A DNA stretch of 64,000 nucleotides from Prostheceraeus crozeri. Its lineage: Eukaryota; Platyhelminthes; Polycladida; Euryleptidae. The DNA lies in assembly GCA_907163375.1 (NCBI GenBank), contig CAJQUW010007057.1, positions 62,001 to 126,000 on the forward strand, given 5' to 3'. The notes beneath the pieces were generated by a model. The model was not told the DNA's origin and did no database searches. It saw only the letters and a list, made by a program, of their open reading frames with translations. Positions 47,101 to 58,406 of this stretch are shown here, in pieces. A program made the position numbers and the translations under genes. How positions within the stretch are numbered: position 1 is the stretch's first letter; every line of letters starts with the position of its first letter.

Positions 47101-49668
47101 GTTGTGGTAATCAATAATTCTTCATTCTTTACGACAAGTATAAAACAATCAAAATGCAAACTCATTGCTACTATTGCATCAGAATTTGTGTTGACTTATT
47201 ACACATTATGCTTCGCACTTTTCAATATTATTGTAAGCCTAGGTATTGTGGTCACATGTTTGCTGTATGCCCATATGTCACCATGAATTACTTGAAGAGA
47301 TGTCATATAAATAGTAGAGACAAGAGGATATTATGTGTGTATGTGTTTGTAGATTGTGTTTCTAAACAAACTGTTTGGATATCAAAATAAATTTACATGT
47401 ATCAATTTTATAATAAAAATTCAAGCGCTCCTGAATATTTTCATCGGATGAATTGTTGAAAAAGCGGTCGGCAATAGGCTACATACTCCGCTTTTGTTTG
47501 CAGATCACATTTTTCTAAAAAAAGTTACTTGAATATCAGAATGAAATTAATAAATACTACGAGTATTGATTAGAAAATTATTAATAAATTGATAATGATC
47601 ACAATTTGTCCACTCCTGAATTTCTTCATTTGCTATCGAAATTCCTGTGAATATCGCATGCCACATTGTCGAAGATTAAATGATCCAAAAGCAATTTTCT
47701 TAATTATCTTTACTATAACACCTAATATTACTATAAATGATTTCTCTTTTTAAACTTTGAGTAGGCCTACCCATGGAATGATAATTGAGGGTAGTTAAGT
47801 TTGATAATTCTGCTCTGCACATCAGCACAGAAGTTGTCTTCATTTTACAGGTGTTGATTGCTGAGGCTGCGCAAACTCGTCTTATCTGTGCATCGATGAC
47901 TCAAGGATGTTTTTCTGTCTTGTTATTTGAGCTAATTAGCCCGAAAGCTACTGGAATTTCATTTACCAATAAGTCTCTCATACTCGCAACGTCTAAGTGA
48001 TCATCAGATTCGGACAACCGCCTTGTGATCCAACCAAAGATGCTTTTGAGTGACCTCGCATCATCGCCTCAAATTTCATTTGAGAAGTGAAAGTTTCTCT
48101 GTTGAACTGTAACAGAGAAAGTGGTATCACCTCTATTCTTAAAAATGTGACTGATAACGGCGCGACTGTGTTCGATTCAAAATGACAGTGTTCCAGATGA
48201 CGTGAAATACGCATTCGGGCTGTGGGCATGTTTTCTGTTTGGAAGGATTTTCAAATGAAGGATGATCAAATTCGGATAGAGAAATTTCCCATATATGTTG
48301 ATAAAAGTGATTTTCATCAAGATTATTTGTATCTGATCGTTCGATGTGTGCTACTATATAAACGTCATCTTGTATGGTGGTAAAGCTTTCTTCATTTGCT
48401 AAATTCTTAACGGATGAAAATTGTGTTTTTGAAAGATGTCCATCCCTTCTGCTGTTTACTTGGGAGAGCAGGGCTCAGTTTTTGTAATCTCGATGTTATC
48501 CTACAAAGTAAAATTTTAGTAGGAATATTTTACCAAATGTATAGGCCTAACTACTGTTTTACTGCGAGGTTACTATTGTACGGAAAGACGATCATGTTTG
48601 AAATTTGAATGAAGAACACTTACTTCAGTTTAAAGCGCTATATTCTGTAGGCCCTATAGCTTAAAAAGAAGCGCATCGTGCCATAATGTATTTGTTTTAA
48701 TCAGAAGAAAACTCCATAAGCTGAATTATTGTTCTATCGTTTTTTATTCAAATTTCAAATATCTTTTAACTATACTACTCAATAAACTGTGATCCTTGCG
48801 GTCGACAAGGCTGCATCAAGAAAAATCTAAAGAGTATTTCAGAGTAGCATTTTCCGAATAATCGTTTGCACTGCCATTTTGTATAGGTTTGTTATCAGGG
48901 ATCGCAATTTTCCGTTTTTTTTACGAAATTAAACTATAATGTAAATATTTCAAATTTTTGCATTCAAACCCCGGTTTTCCCGATTTTCCGTTTTATGTAG
49001 CTCACCTTGTTTCATTTACGTTTTAAGTCACATAATCGTCATATAAGCAATGATCAGCATAATTTAGAGCATGCAAGAGTTTATGAACCTCAAATATGAA
49101 ACATTTTCTTCTGCAACTATTCTACCAATTCCTGGTCAAAACATTGCAAGACTAATTCACAATTCTGCTGTAAATTACTTAATTGCATTTTTTATATTCA
49201 ATCACCATAACAGGCATGGATATAGGATGATTTTATGTGTTTAATGCATGACTCCATATTGCATGAAGCCCGATATTTTCAGCGGATGTTCCAAGTCAGC
49301 TAGCAGTTTGTGATTCCAGTTTTATGTTATTTTGCTAATGTCAAATTACGTCATTGAAATATAAATAGATATGCCTATCAACAATTGTGATATTTTCCTT
49401 ACTTATATCGTTGAACGGGTAATGAGGATGTCAGTTGAAAATCAGTTTAAAGAAGGTTTTATTATATTAACAGAAAGTAGTTGATAAAACGTTGATCACC
49501 CCACTTTCTTCAACGTTTTTAAGTAACGTTGAATCAACGTTATATCAGCGGCCAAAGCGTCACGATATCAACCATCCATCAACGTTGAATCAACCGTTTA
49601 TCAACCAAAATCTCGTTGAACATCAACGTTTTTTCACCGTTGATTCAACGTTATCTTTTTAATTGGGT
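44151..49668. mobile_element. 5.5-kb element with AACGTT-word array ends
   Basis: The left end starts CCCCAAGTAAAAAATGACG and the right end finishes with TTTTTAATTGGGT, its approximate inverse. Flanks ACATCATA (44143-44150) and ACATTTTA (49669-49676) agree at 6 of 8. AACGTTGA/TCAACGTT words fill 44160-44355 and 49490-49655. Between them I see no transposase. There is a GC-richer block at 45300-45560 and short frames, one of which (ending at 45912) runs into a GTAAGT. Probably non-autonomous or deleted. Confidence 0.7.
44841..44898. repeat. Perfect 20-bp-arm hairpin
   Basis: TGAAGTCACCCGAATATCTA (44841-44860) and its exact complement (44879-44898) are separated by 18 bases. It is followed by a pyrimidine tract. 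Confidence 0.95.
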
Positions 49669-50002
49669 ACATTTTAAAATTCACATTGTCATTATATTTT
49701 GAATGCATGCAATGCTCTGCATCTGGACAGGGACACAGTTTTTGATATATTTTTGATTTTTGACCATCTTCGGATATTTATCGCTTGTAAAATTAGATCA
49801 TGAATTTTAACATGATTTTGCATTCATACTGTACAACCCAATAAAATTTGACATTCATATGATGAGAGAATTCCTTGTTTAGATAGTATTTCCTCTGTTT
49901 TTCAAGCAAATGCGGGACAAGTGACCATCATCTTCCGGCTATAATTTATTTACACACAATTAATTGCACAATCATGATAAAATTGATCATCATAATTATC
50001 AA

Positions 50003-50330
50003 TAAATAAAAAAACCACTAGATTTATTTTGATAAAATTAAAAACTAATTCTTGCACAATGTCTTTCGCCCACTATATTCGCCACTTTATTCAAGTGCAA
50101 ACGTGGACTGAATATAAAATACAAAATCTAAAATCATATAAGCTTACTTCTGCAGTAATATACCTATGAACAATCCTTTTGTTCATAGATTCATTGCTGT
50201 AGAAGTATAATTTCAGATTTTGTATTTTATATTCAATCCTGCATGTTTGCACTTGAATAAGAATGGACGAAATGCATTGTACAAGAATTAGTTTTTAATT
50301 TTATCAAAATGAATTTAGTGGCTTTATTTA
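50003..50330. repeat. Fold-back element, arms about 150-170 bp
   Basis: Arms 50003-50173 and 50179-50330 pair from the central CTATGAACAA/TTGTTCATAG outward, with a 5-base loop. Shared words include AATTTTGTATTTTATATTCA-like, TTGCACTTGAATAA and AATTAGTTTTTAATTTTATC. The arms are about 85 percent identical by eye and the interior has no gene. Confidence 0.9.
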
Positions 50331-51039
50331 TAAGCTGAGTAAAGGGGAATCATTTTTTAGACATCATAATTATCATCAAATAATAAACGTTTTGTTTTAT
50401 TTACAACACAATACGAAACATAACGTTTTATTATAATTAGATCGAATATAGGCCTATTGTATGTAGCCCAGAATGTGTTGCTAACCTTACAAATATGCAA
50501 ATTATAATATTGTCATGTTTGCAACCATTACATAAAAATCCCGGCTAGCAAAAAATACATTGCATCCGATACATTCATGAGCAAAAGCAAATTATTTATT
50601 CATTCATTTTCGGAATAATTGATAGCATTCAACAAAATAAGCTTATTTGAATATTATTCAACAAAACTTATGTATGTGCATGCATTACGATATTGCAAAC
50701 TGATATGTGTGACGTACAATCGTCCAATTATTCAAATATACAGTAGAATCATAATCATTATCTAGATTTGCTTAATAAGCTTAGATACCTGTACCTTACA
50801 TTATTACATTGTTGCAGTACATTTAAATTATTCACTTACGTAAAAAAATCAATGCACAATCATAACATTTGATCGTCAAAATGGTTGCCTATGCATTGTA
50901 ATTTATAATCCTATGGTACAAACTTCAGTATTTTGCAGAAAACTTTGAGTATTATATTGATGATCACACAACAGTTCAATAACAGGAAGATGAAAATGTT
51001 CGAATAGCAGCGTTCCTTTTTAAGCATGGCAAAATGTAT
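50331..51039. other. No gene
   Basis: Very AT-rich sequence. Nothing is recognised. Confidence 0.5.
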
Positions 51040-51625
51040 GTAAAGCCTCTAATTATGGTAAATTATCTTCGGCGGGAGGAATTAATCTAATTCCAATTCG
51101 AGAGTCACGAAATTTGAAACAAATTAATTGATATCAGATGATGCCATGTTTTATGGACAATTAAAATAATTTTTCTTTTATTTTTGCGATTTCATGAATT
51201 ATCTTCAACATTTATAATAATTTCGTGAAAATAAGCTTATAACTAATCCAGTGCGTATAGTTAATTCACCTAAACTTAATAGGAAATCAAAAGAGTAGAC
51301 ATCTCACCTGTAAACTCCGGCAATTGATGATATCAATCATAGAAAAACATTTTGTTGTACTGCATTAGACTATTTTCTTGTCAGAGATCACGAGATGACA
51401 TTCGAAGCCCTGGTTTTCAGCGACTAATGTAGGAGATAAAGTCAAGTCACTAAATATGAGGTGAACCAAATCACAAGATGTTTTGTAAGATGATAAAGGC
51501 AAAAGCTTAGTCGTCAACTGCTGGTCTGCAACTTGAAAATAGAAATAAAAGATCTGTGAATTGATTGTGGAGGTCGAATATGGGTGGTGGATTTAAGTTC
51601 CTCCAAATGTCCAAAGGAAAGGTGC
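51040..51625 (+). repeat. Shared core, truncated copy C
   Basis: It matches 40718-41220 and, in inverse, 53860-54420. It starts near GCCTCTAATTATGGTAAATT and stops near CCTCCAAATGTCCAAAGG, where the Polinton-associated repeats begin. Confidence 0.85.
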
Positions 51626-51639
51626 TCAGGAATGGGAAA

Positions 51640-52200
51640 AAGACCGTCCCAGGACACCATAAAATTCAAAAAAATAGTATCTTTAAAAACGACATAAATT
51701 CATGAATTTGAACCCTTTTTCAGGTTTTTAAGACCTAAATTCATAAATTTAGACCATTTAAAAAGTACCATTTTTTGAAAAATCGGTATTTTTAAAAACG
51801 ACATAAATTCATGAATTTGAACCCTTTTTCAGGTTATGAAGACCTAAATACATAAATTTGGGTGTTTTTAAAAATACCCAATTTTTCAAATTTTTCAAAA
51901 TCTCAAATTTGAGAATTACAATTTTTACCCTTAAAATCATGACCGTTCCAGGACACCGAAAATCATAAAAGTTAACAATCTCAAATTTGAGAATTACAAT
52001 TTTCTCGCTTAAATCATGACCGTTCCAGGACACCGAAAAAATCATAAAAGTTAAGAAACTCAAATTTGTGATTATGACATTTTACTCCCAAAATCATGAC
52101 CGTTCCAGGACACAACATCAAAAAATTGGTATTTGTAAAAACGTCTTTTAAATCCATTTTTCAGGTTATTAAAATATCAGATAACTAAAATGATGTGTCT
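51640..52200. repeat. Degenerate repeats at the Polinton left side
   Basis: GACCGT(T/C)CCAGGACACC recurs four times (51645, 51941, 52017, 52100) with AAATCATAAAAGTTAA-type spacers. A second unit, AACGACATAAATTCATGAAT, occurs twice. A further piece (CACCGAAAATCATAAAAGTT) appears right of the inserted element at 55651. It may be part of the terminal repeat, and the other terminus is not in view. Confidence 0.7.
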
Positions 52201-52217
52201 AAAATGTTTCTTTAAAA

Positions 52218-52352
52218 ATGGAAGATGAAAATACAAAAGAAGCATCATCCCCCAGACTAGATGAGAATAATAATCCGAAACCAGGTGAAGAACCAATAAG
52301 TAGAGTAGATGCCGCCCCTTATAGACATGATTTAGCTTATCGAAATCATTAT
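52218..52352 (+). pseudogene. Duplicated, inverted scrap of the Polinton phospholipase-like gene
   Basis: It matches part of 57345-57450 in the opposite orientation (DENNNPKPGEEPISRVDAAP region). It lies directly left of the array-ended element. A fossil fragment. Confidence 0.8.
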
Positions 52353-52939
52353 CTACCCAAGCAACACAAAACGTGTAGGGAACGTGGCCGCGACGTTCCG
52401 AACGTGTCCGAACGTGGCCGGGGATTCATCACGTGTTGACAACGTGTGTGACACGTTGTCAAAACACACAATTTTTTTGTTGAATTCGTGACGTGATGGC
52501 CACGTGTGTGACACGTTGTCAAAACACACAATTTTTTGGTGAATTCGTGACGTGATGGCTACGTGTGTGATACGTTGTCAAAACACGCAATTTTTTAGTG
52601 AATTCGTGACGTGATGGCCACGTGTGTGACACGTTGTCAAAACACACCATTTTTGGTGAATTCGCAACACGTCTCGCACGTGTCGTGCACTTGCTATTAA
52701 CACAATTTTTTAAGAAAGTGCCCAGCAAACATATGACGTCATTGTGTCGTCCTATATTGATGTCACGTACCATGAGACGTCTATATGACCAGAGCGGGAT
52801 GTCACTGACCTCACATCAAAGACGTCAGAATGACCGCCCATGTACATCCGTATGACCAAACACATGATCAACGAGCCACAATTGCGATGAATTAAGAAAT
52901 TATGACGTTCCCGCTATGATGAATCATTTCCACTTTAAT

Positions 52940-54345
52940 TGCACTAGCTTTGAGACTAACTTTTTTCATTTCCAATCTCTTTTATCTCGCTCATTCCATC
53001 ACTTTGTCTCTCTCTCCTCGCTTCTCTTGATACTTTTTCTCTGTCATAATTTCTCTTCTTTTTTCCTCCTCTTATCTTTCTGCTCATTTTTCTTCTCTCT
53101 GAGTATTTCTCGTCTTTTCTTTCTTTCTCTCTCTCTTGATTTCTCCTCATTTTCTTCCTTCTCTTCTCTGTCTCCTTATTTCTCACCCTTATCTTCCTCT
53201 TATTCTTCTCTTTCCTCATCTACTTCTATTTCTTATTCCTTGATAAATTTTCTTCAATTCTCATCTTTATCTTCCTTCATTTCTTTTCTCGCCTCACGTC
53301 TCTGAATCTAGCTTTCATTCATTTCTCTCTCATGATTTGTTTTTGAATTGATGTTTATCTTCGAAAGTAAGATTCATCATTAATTTCTACCCATGCATCT
53401 CTTATATTAATAGGATTCATACTTGGCATCTGAAGAATCACAATTTTGCGACTGCATTTGGAATATATTATAATTACAGCATTTTGATATTATCATACAA
53501 TAAGGCTTTTTATGGCTGTGCTAATTCGATGCATGGACTGAGTCATCTTTCTCTGGTTTACGCAGCGTTAAGATAAAGCGGTCATTGTATGCCCATCGCT
53601 ATTTCGTTTCCGAATAGAGGAGAACTGCGCACAGATTATCTCCCCACTACCGCCTGAGCGACTGACCTTCATAATCGACGCGTCACCATCGATAATCACA
53701 TGACAACGAGAAAGGAAACGTGCAAACGGTCTTCATTTCATTCCTGGCTACTCTGCGCATTGAACGTGATTCATGTCTAACATTACGGCCTTAGTGAAAC
53801 GTCTGCGACTTAGACCAAATTTTCTTGAACGACGCCTTGATCACCATCTCTTCTTTGGACATTTAGAGGAACTCAAATTCCGCGAACCACATTCGACCTC
53901 CACAATCAATTTACAGGTCATTTATTTTGTCTGTTTAAGTTGCCGACTTAGCTTTTGTCGTTATCATCTTACAAAATTTATTGTGATTTGGTTCACCTCA
54001 TCTAGTGACTTGACTTTATCTCCTACATTCGTCGCTGAAAACCAGGGCTTTGAGTGTCATCACGTGATAGTTATAGCTAGAGACAAGACTATAGTTTGAT
54101 GCATTCTGACCTCAAAAATGTTTTTGGATGATTAATATAATCAATTGCCAAAGCTTGCAGGTGAGATGTTTATACTCCTTTCATTGCCTAAGTTTAAGTG
54201 AATTAACTACATTATGCTGTATTAGTTTATGTTTTATTTAAATTTTGAAGCTTCATGAAATCGCAAAATATAAAAGAAATATGATTTTGTTGTCAATAAA
54301 ACGATAGCGTCATCTGATATCAATTAATTTGTTGCGAATTTCTTT
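52940..54345 (-). repeat. Shared core, copy in element B
   Basis: Inverse of 40718-42010. It includes the pyrimidine tract (52950-53340, purine-rich on the other strand) and the CpG-containing block near 53600-53760. Confidence 0.9.
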
Positions 54346-54943
54346 GCTCTTGAATTCCATCCGAGTAAGATTGCTTTCTCACGCTTAAGATAATTTATCA
54401 TAATTAGAGGCTGACACACTTCAATCTTGGAATATTCTGTGATAAATGACATTGATCACCAGTCGCGGGAATAATTTAATCATTATTGCTGAGACTACTG
54501 TTATATGTACGTGCGTGTACAGTTAATATTTTTGGACTTATGCATACAGTATGTTTATGATTATGTGTGCATCCATTTGTCGAAAATCTATTTTTTATTT
54601 CCTACAAGTTGTCACATGAGTGTAATTTGAACCAGTCCGCAGTATGTGGATTAGTTTTGCCATGTAAGTCATCATGCAAATTGAATACAAATCCATGTGT
54701 CTATGAATTGTCTCATCATCTGTTTAAAACTCTGTTTCATTATCTAAGACGACGACTTTCTGAAATTCTCTGTAAATGTTTTAATGATGTGAATTGTTTT
54801 TTACAATATACTGTGAATGTCAACGAATTGTGCCATTCGAAAGATGTTTTGCAAACTTATGTTTTTTGCGTACAAAACAATATCTTTATTGTGTATTTCA
54901 GACAAGAGTCGCTGCCCCACAAGCATCAATACTGAAAATATGA

Positions 54944-55034
54944 ATGGATTTAACCAAATCAATTCAACGAGTTCGTCCATATGGCGAGGGAGAATCTTTT
55001 GATCACTGTGTAGGCCTGGACTCATTTCTGAGAG
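54944..55034 (+). CDS. Possible first coding exon in element B
   Basis: ATG at 54944 opens 30 codons (MDLTKSIQRVRPYGEGESFD, then HCVGLDSFLR) that run into a donor AGAG/GTAAGT. A TTTCAG acceptor lies 44 bases upstream, which would suit a 5' UTR intron. It is unrecognised. The same gene strand (relative to the shared core) as the terminal exon in element A suggests both are remains of one element-encoded gene. Confidence 0.35.
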
Positions 55035-55870
55035 GTAAGTGATTTTTGCACATTTTTTGTCACTGTCTCCGAATGTTATGGTTTTGCAGTGATGCTATAA
55101 TAAGCTGCAAATCCTTGGAACATTTCGTGGCAGTATGACGTTGAACAACAATGTTTTTTTTATTTTTTATGTAAATGTTAAATGTTTACTGGGCTAAGAA
55201 TTGGTGATCGCGAATAAAGCTATAATTGTAAACTGTAATTAGTAGTTTTATAATACGAATTAGAAGTGACAAGGTTGATGAGAAGTGCGGAATTCATTTT
55301 TGATTGAGGATAAATGTTTAACAAGTACGCTATATTCACTAATTTGATAACTTTGAGAGAAATGAGAGGCACTAGTACATTGAATAATTTCATAATTGAC
55401 CTAGAATGGGGTAGAAATAAGCGATAATAATAAAATGTAAGCCAGTAGGGGGCTAGTGCTAAATTTGACTAACGTGGCTTTTTGACGTGCTCCGCACGTG
55501 GGGAAAACTTTTTGAACGTGATAACTGAACGTGGTATACACTTTCCCACCACGTGTTTAGAACGTGCTCTGACGCGACACTTTCGACGTGTCGGACACGT
55601 TCATGAGACACGTGCACTGCACGTGTAGAACACTTTCATGGTTGCTTGGGCACCGAAAATCATAAAAGTTGAGAATTTCAAATTCATGAGTTTAGACGTT
55701 TTTCAGGTTTTTAAAATATAACACGTGTCTAATAATATTTCTTTAAAAGTGGAAGAAACAAATGTGGAAGAAACCGCGGGGATGTATCCTTCAATATCAT
55801 ATGAACGTAGTCTACTACCCTCTCCCTTCTAACTTCTAGGGGTCTCTTAAGAAATTTTTTTTATTATAAA

Positions 55871-56299
55871 ATGAGCAACATATATGAGTTTTTTAAATTA
55901 TATGGAACGCAAACAAATACAAATTTTGATCTAAAGAAAATCGCAAATCAATTGGGAATAAAGAATTTTCAAATATTGATGAGAGACGAATTACAATTCA
56001 TAAAAAATAAGCCAACAATAACTATAAATTTCATAACAAATCTTCATACGTCAGATGAAAAAGGTGTACATTGGTCTGCAGGTATGTCTAATAAAAAAGG
56101 AGATGATTACTATTTTGACTCATACGGACTTCCACCTACAAACGAAGTTAAAAAATTACTTGTCAATGGAACTTATAATACATTTCAAATTCAAAAACCA
56201 GAAACAACTTACTGTGGTCAATTATGTCTTTATGTTTTATTTAAATTACAAAAAGGGGTACCATTTATTGATATTATGTTAGAATTGAACGAACCGTAG
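55871..56299 (+). CDS. Polinton adenain-like cysteine protease
   Basis: 142 codons. The His (VHWSAG), Asp-containing (YYFDSYGLPP) and Gln/Cys (YCGQLCLYVL) segments follow the order of the adenovirus-type maturation protease. In viruses of this kind it cleaves capsid precursors. It lies convergent with the integrase gene. Confidence 0.9.
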   Translation: MSNIYEFFKLYGTQTNTNFDLKKIANQLGIKNFQILMRDELQFIKNKPTITINFITNLHTSDEKGVHWSAGMSNKKGDDYYFDSYGLPPTNEVKKLLVNGTYNTFQIQKPETTYCGQLCLYVLFKLQKGVPFIDIMLELNEP

Positions 56300-56355
56300 G
56301 TTCTATGGCTACGCCTAACAAGGGAATGTCATTCCCGAAACGTTAGTTCCAAAAA

Positions 56356-57327
56356 TTAAAAATCGCTTCGTTGTAATTCATTTTGATAAAATCGGCCTCT
56401 GATATTTTCATCATCTAAATCTTTGATTTCGTAAGTAATCGGATAAGTTTGATTTATTTTGCAAACTTTAAATATCTCTTTAGTCCAATAACCAACAAAG
56501 CCTTTTTCAAATTTATTCTTATACTTAAATATTCTAACTCTATCTCCAATCTTAAATTTCGGCTTAAGTTTCTGTAAATTCGGATTACTCTCATTTGAAT
56601 AATTATTTTCGAATATTTTCTTTCGTATCAAATCAGGATCGTCAGAAGCATTCTTTGGGGTTTCTTCAATACTAGAATGAACTTTATTATTGTACTGCTC
56701 TACAACTCCTGGTAATATCGTCAACCATTTCTGATTTCTTTGCTCAGTAAATTTCTTGAATAATTTATTTTTTAACGTCCGATTGAATCTTTCTATTACT
56801 ACAGCCTTTCCAGCGTTTTCAGTTGAATACACAGTTTCAAATAGTGGCTGAACGTTTCGGTTATAAAATTCCGACCCTTTGTCAACAAACAATTTCCTTG
56901 GCTTTCTATTACTTTCTTTAAAGATTTCTTCAAACGCATATTTAACTGATAGACCACTTTTATTTTTTAAAGGCTTCACCCAAGCGTATCGTGTATATAA
57001 ATCTATAACAGTCAATGCGTATTTATAATCTTTTTCATTCGGCATATGAATAAGATCAGCACTCCAATTATCATCTTTATTAAATACTTTTACTTTCAAT
57101 AAATATTTAGGCCTTCTGTATTCTTTGTGGATTTCGGACGCATAGCGTTCTAGGTCATTCGACATTTCAGATGCGTAGGTTCGAGCGTTGCTCTCAGACA
57201 GCTTTGCTGTCGTGTCATTTAAACCCTGTCCGAATAATATTTTAGCTTGTAAAGCTTTCTTAACAAACATTCTTTCAATTCTTTCTCTGAATGTGGGATT
57301 TTGAATACTATCTAATTCTTGTATCAT
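56356..57327 (-). CDS. Polinton integrase (retroviral-type, rve family)
   Basis: 323 codons with an integrase core containing the D, D and E motifs (SADLIHMP, LFVDKGSEF, VIERFNRT). A C-terminal chromo/SH3-like region follows (KFKIGDRVRIFKYK). It belongs to the Polinton-type integrase, which inserts the element into host DNA. It abuts the phospholipase-like gene. Confidence 0.93.
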   Translation of the reverse strand: MIQELDSIQNPTFRERIERMFVKKALQAKILFGQGLNDTTAKLSESNARTYASEMSNDLERYASEIHKEYRRPKYLLKVKVFNKDDNWSADLIHMPNEKDYKYALTVIDLYTRYAWVKPLKNKSGLSVKYAFEEIFKESNRKPRKLFVDKGSEFYNRNVQPLFETVYSTENAGKAVVIERFNRTLKNKLFKKFTEQRNQKWLTILPGVVEQYNNKVHSSIEETPKNASDDPDLIRKKIFENNYSNESNPNLQKLKPKFKIGDRVRIFKYKNKFEKGFVGYWTKEIFKVCKINQTYPITYEIKDLDDENIRGRFYQNELQRSDF

Positions 57328-57334
57328 CTTCTTA

Positions 57335-57676
57335 TCAGCTACATGTCGAGAACTTATAATGATTTCGATAAGCTAAATCATGTCTATAAGGGGCGGCATC
57401 TACTCTACTTATTGGTTCTTCACCTGGTTTCGGATTATTATTCTCATCTAGTCTTATATCTAATCGAGTTCCTGGACCGGTATATGAATGACCAGGAAGA
57501 TGTTTTTCTTTTGAATATTTACTCCAAATAAAGCCAGGAAAGTTTTCTAATGTTTTTTGTATGTCACCTCCAATATGCTGACAATTTGAGTTTTTATTTT
57601 TGTTTAATAGATAATTTAATAAATCTAAATTAGCAATTTTTAATTTAATTAAATTTTCGGAATTTGTAGAATTCAT
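57335..57676 (-). CDS. Phospholipase-A2-like (parvovirus VP1-type) capsid-associated protein
   Basis: 113 codons with a GPGT calcium-loop segment and an HD-AY segment (PYRHDLAYRNH), as in the N-terminal phospholipase domain of parvoviral capsid proteins. Such domains occur in some Polinton/adintovirus genomes. They are thought to help membrane escape in viruses. Part of a fossil element. Confidence 0.8.
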   Translation of the reverse strand: MNSTNSENLIKLKIANLDLLNYLLNKNKNSNCQHIGGDIQKTLENFPGFIWSKYSKEKHLPGHSYTGPGTRLDIRLDENNNPKPGEEPISRVDAAPYRHDLAYRNHYKFSTCS

Positions 57677-57820
57677 TTTAAAAGATAAAATGAATGTTTT
57701 ACCTAATCGAACTTTGTTCAGAGGCTTTAGCCGATCGGACCAAAGGTCCTGAGGTTATTACCTGATCATACTAGGACTTAGATTTATTCCAGAACCATCT
57801 TTAGTTTCTTTAATTTCAAT

Positions 57821-58240
57821 TTAATCATCGACATTGTGGAGAATATTTTTAAGAACTCGTTTTCCTTCATCAACTAAATTTAATTTACTAATAAAATTAT
57901 CTACTATTCCGTCACCCCTAGCAACTTTCTCTAACTCTCTATTATGACGTTTTTGTTCTTCTAATGCTGCCTTCTCTGATTTATTTTTATTTACTGCTTG
58001 GACAATACCAGCTGTCCCACCTGCAACACTTCCTGCAGCTGCTATGACACCTATTATTAGTGGAATTAATTGGAGAATCCCGACATTCTTTTCTTCTTGT
58101 AATTGAATATTCTCTATCATTGGTTTACTTATGTAATAATTTTTTTTGTTAATCGTAATAGTTTTAGGGGTATTTTTGTCAACAGTATTACGTAATTTTA
58201 ATTCAACAGTTTTATTATTATTACTTTTCTTTTGCGACAT
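57821..58240 (-). CDS. Polinton small protein with one hydrophobic segment
   Basis: 139 codons with a basic N-terminus, a Gly/Ala-rich hydrophobic stretch (IPLIIGVIAAAGSVAGGTAG) and a charged helical tail. The layout is similar to minor capsid or membrane-active proteins of adenovirus-like elements. The specific assignment is inferred. Confidence 0.5.
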   Translation of the reverse strand: MSQKKSNNNKTVELKLRNTVDKNTPKTITINKKNYYISKPMIENIQLQEEKNVGILQLIPLIIGVIAAAGSVAGGTAGIVQAVNKNKSEKAALEEQKRHNRELEKVARGDGIVDNFISKLNLVDEGKRVLKNILHNVDD

Positions 58241-58406
58241 TTTTAATAAAAAAACTTAAAGTTATCAAAAATTTTAATCTATTTTAGTTATGAATACATT
58301 TTTATCTAAGAATTTTTTTAATCTCTTCTAGTTAGAAAAATTTTAAGTTAAGAATTTTGAAGTTATCAAAAAAAAAATAATTAATTAATCGACGAAGTCT
58401 TGGACT

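Larger units (their letters stand above)
52720..55194. mobile_element. Nested unit in element B, GCCCAG...CTGGGC ends
   Basis: It starts GCCCAGCAAACATATGACG and ends AATGTTTACTGGGC. TAAGAA lies on both sides (52711-52716 and 55195-55200), a possible partial target duplication. ACGTC words are dense at the left end (52735-52850) and sparse at the right. The interior is the shared core, in inverse orientation to element A. Confidence 0.55.
52355..55651. mobile_element. Element B: ACGTG-word ends, inserted in the Polinton
   Basis: The ends ACCCAAGCAACACAAAACGTG and GTTGCTTGGGC are inverted. The left array (52360-52700) includes three near-identical units of about 65 bp (CGTGATGGCCACGTGTGTGAC, ACGTTGTCAAAACACAC). 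The right array (55490-55650) has the words ACGTGCTC, CCACGTGT and GCACGTGTAGAA. No target duplication is seen because the two flanks belong to different parts of the Polinton region. It contains a nested unit (52720-55194) and the shared core. Confidence 0.75.

Noticed and set aside
52916-53305. Ser/Phe/Leu-rich and Arg/Lys/Glu-rich frames
   Set aside because: Products of the pyrimidine/purine tract of the shared core, not proteins.
52355-55651. Element B as the Polinton terminal repeat
   Set aside because: Its ends pair with each other, it contains the same core as element A outside the Polinton, and it separates two Polinton-derived pieces.
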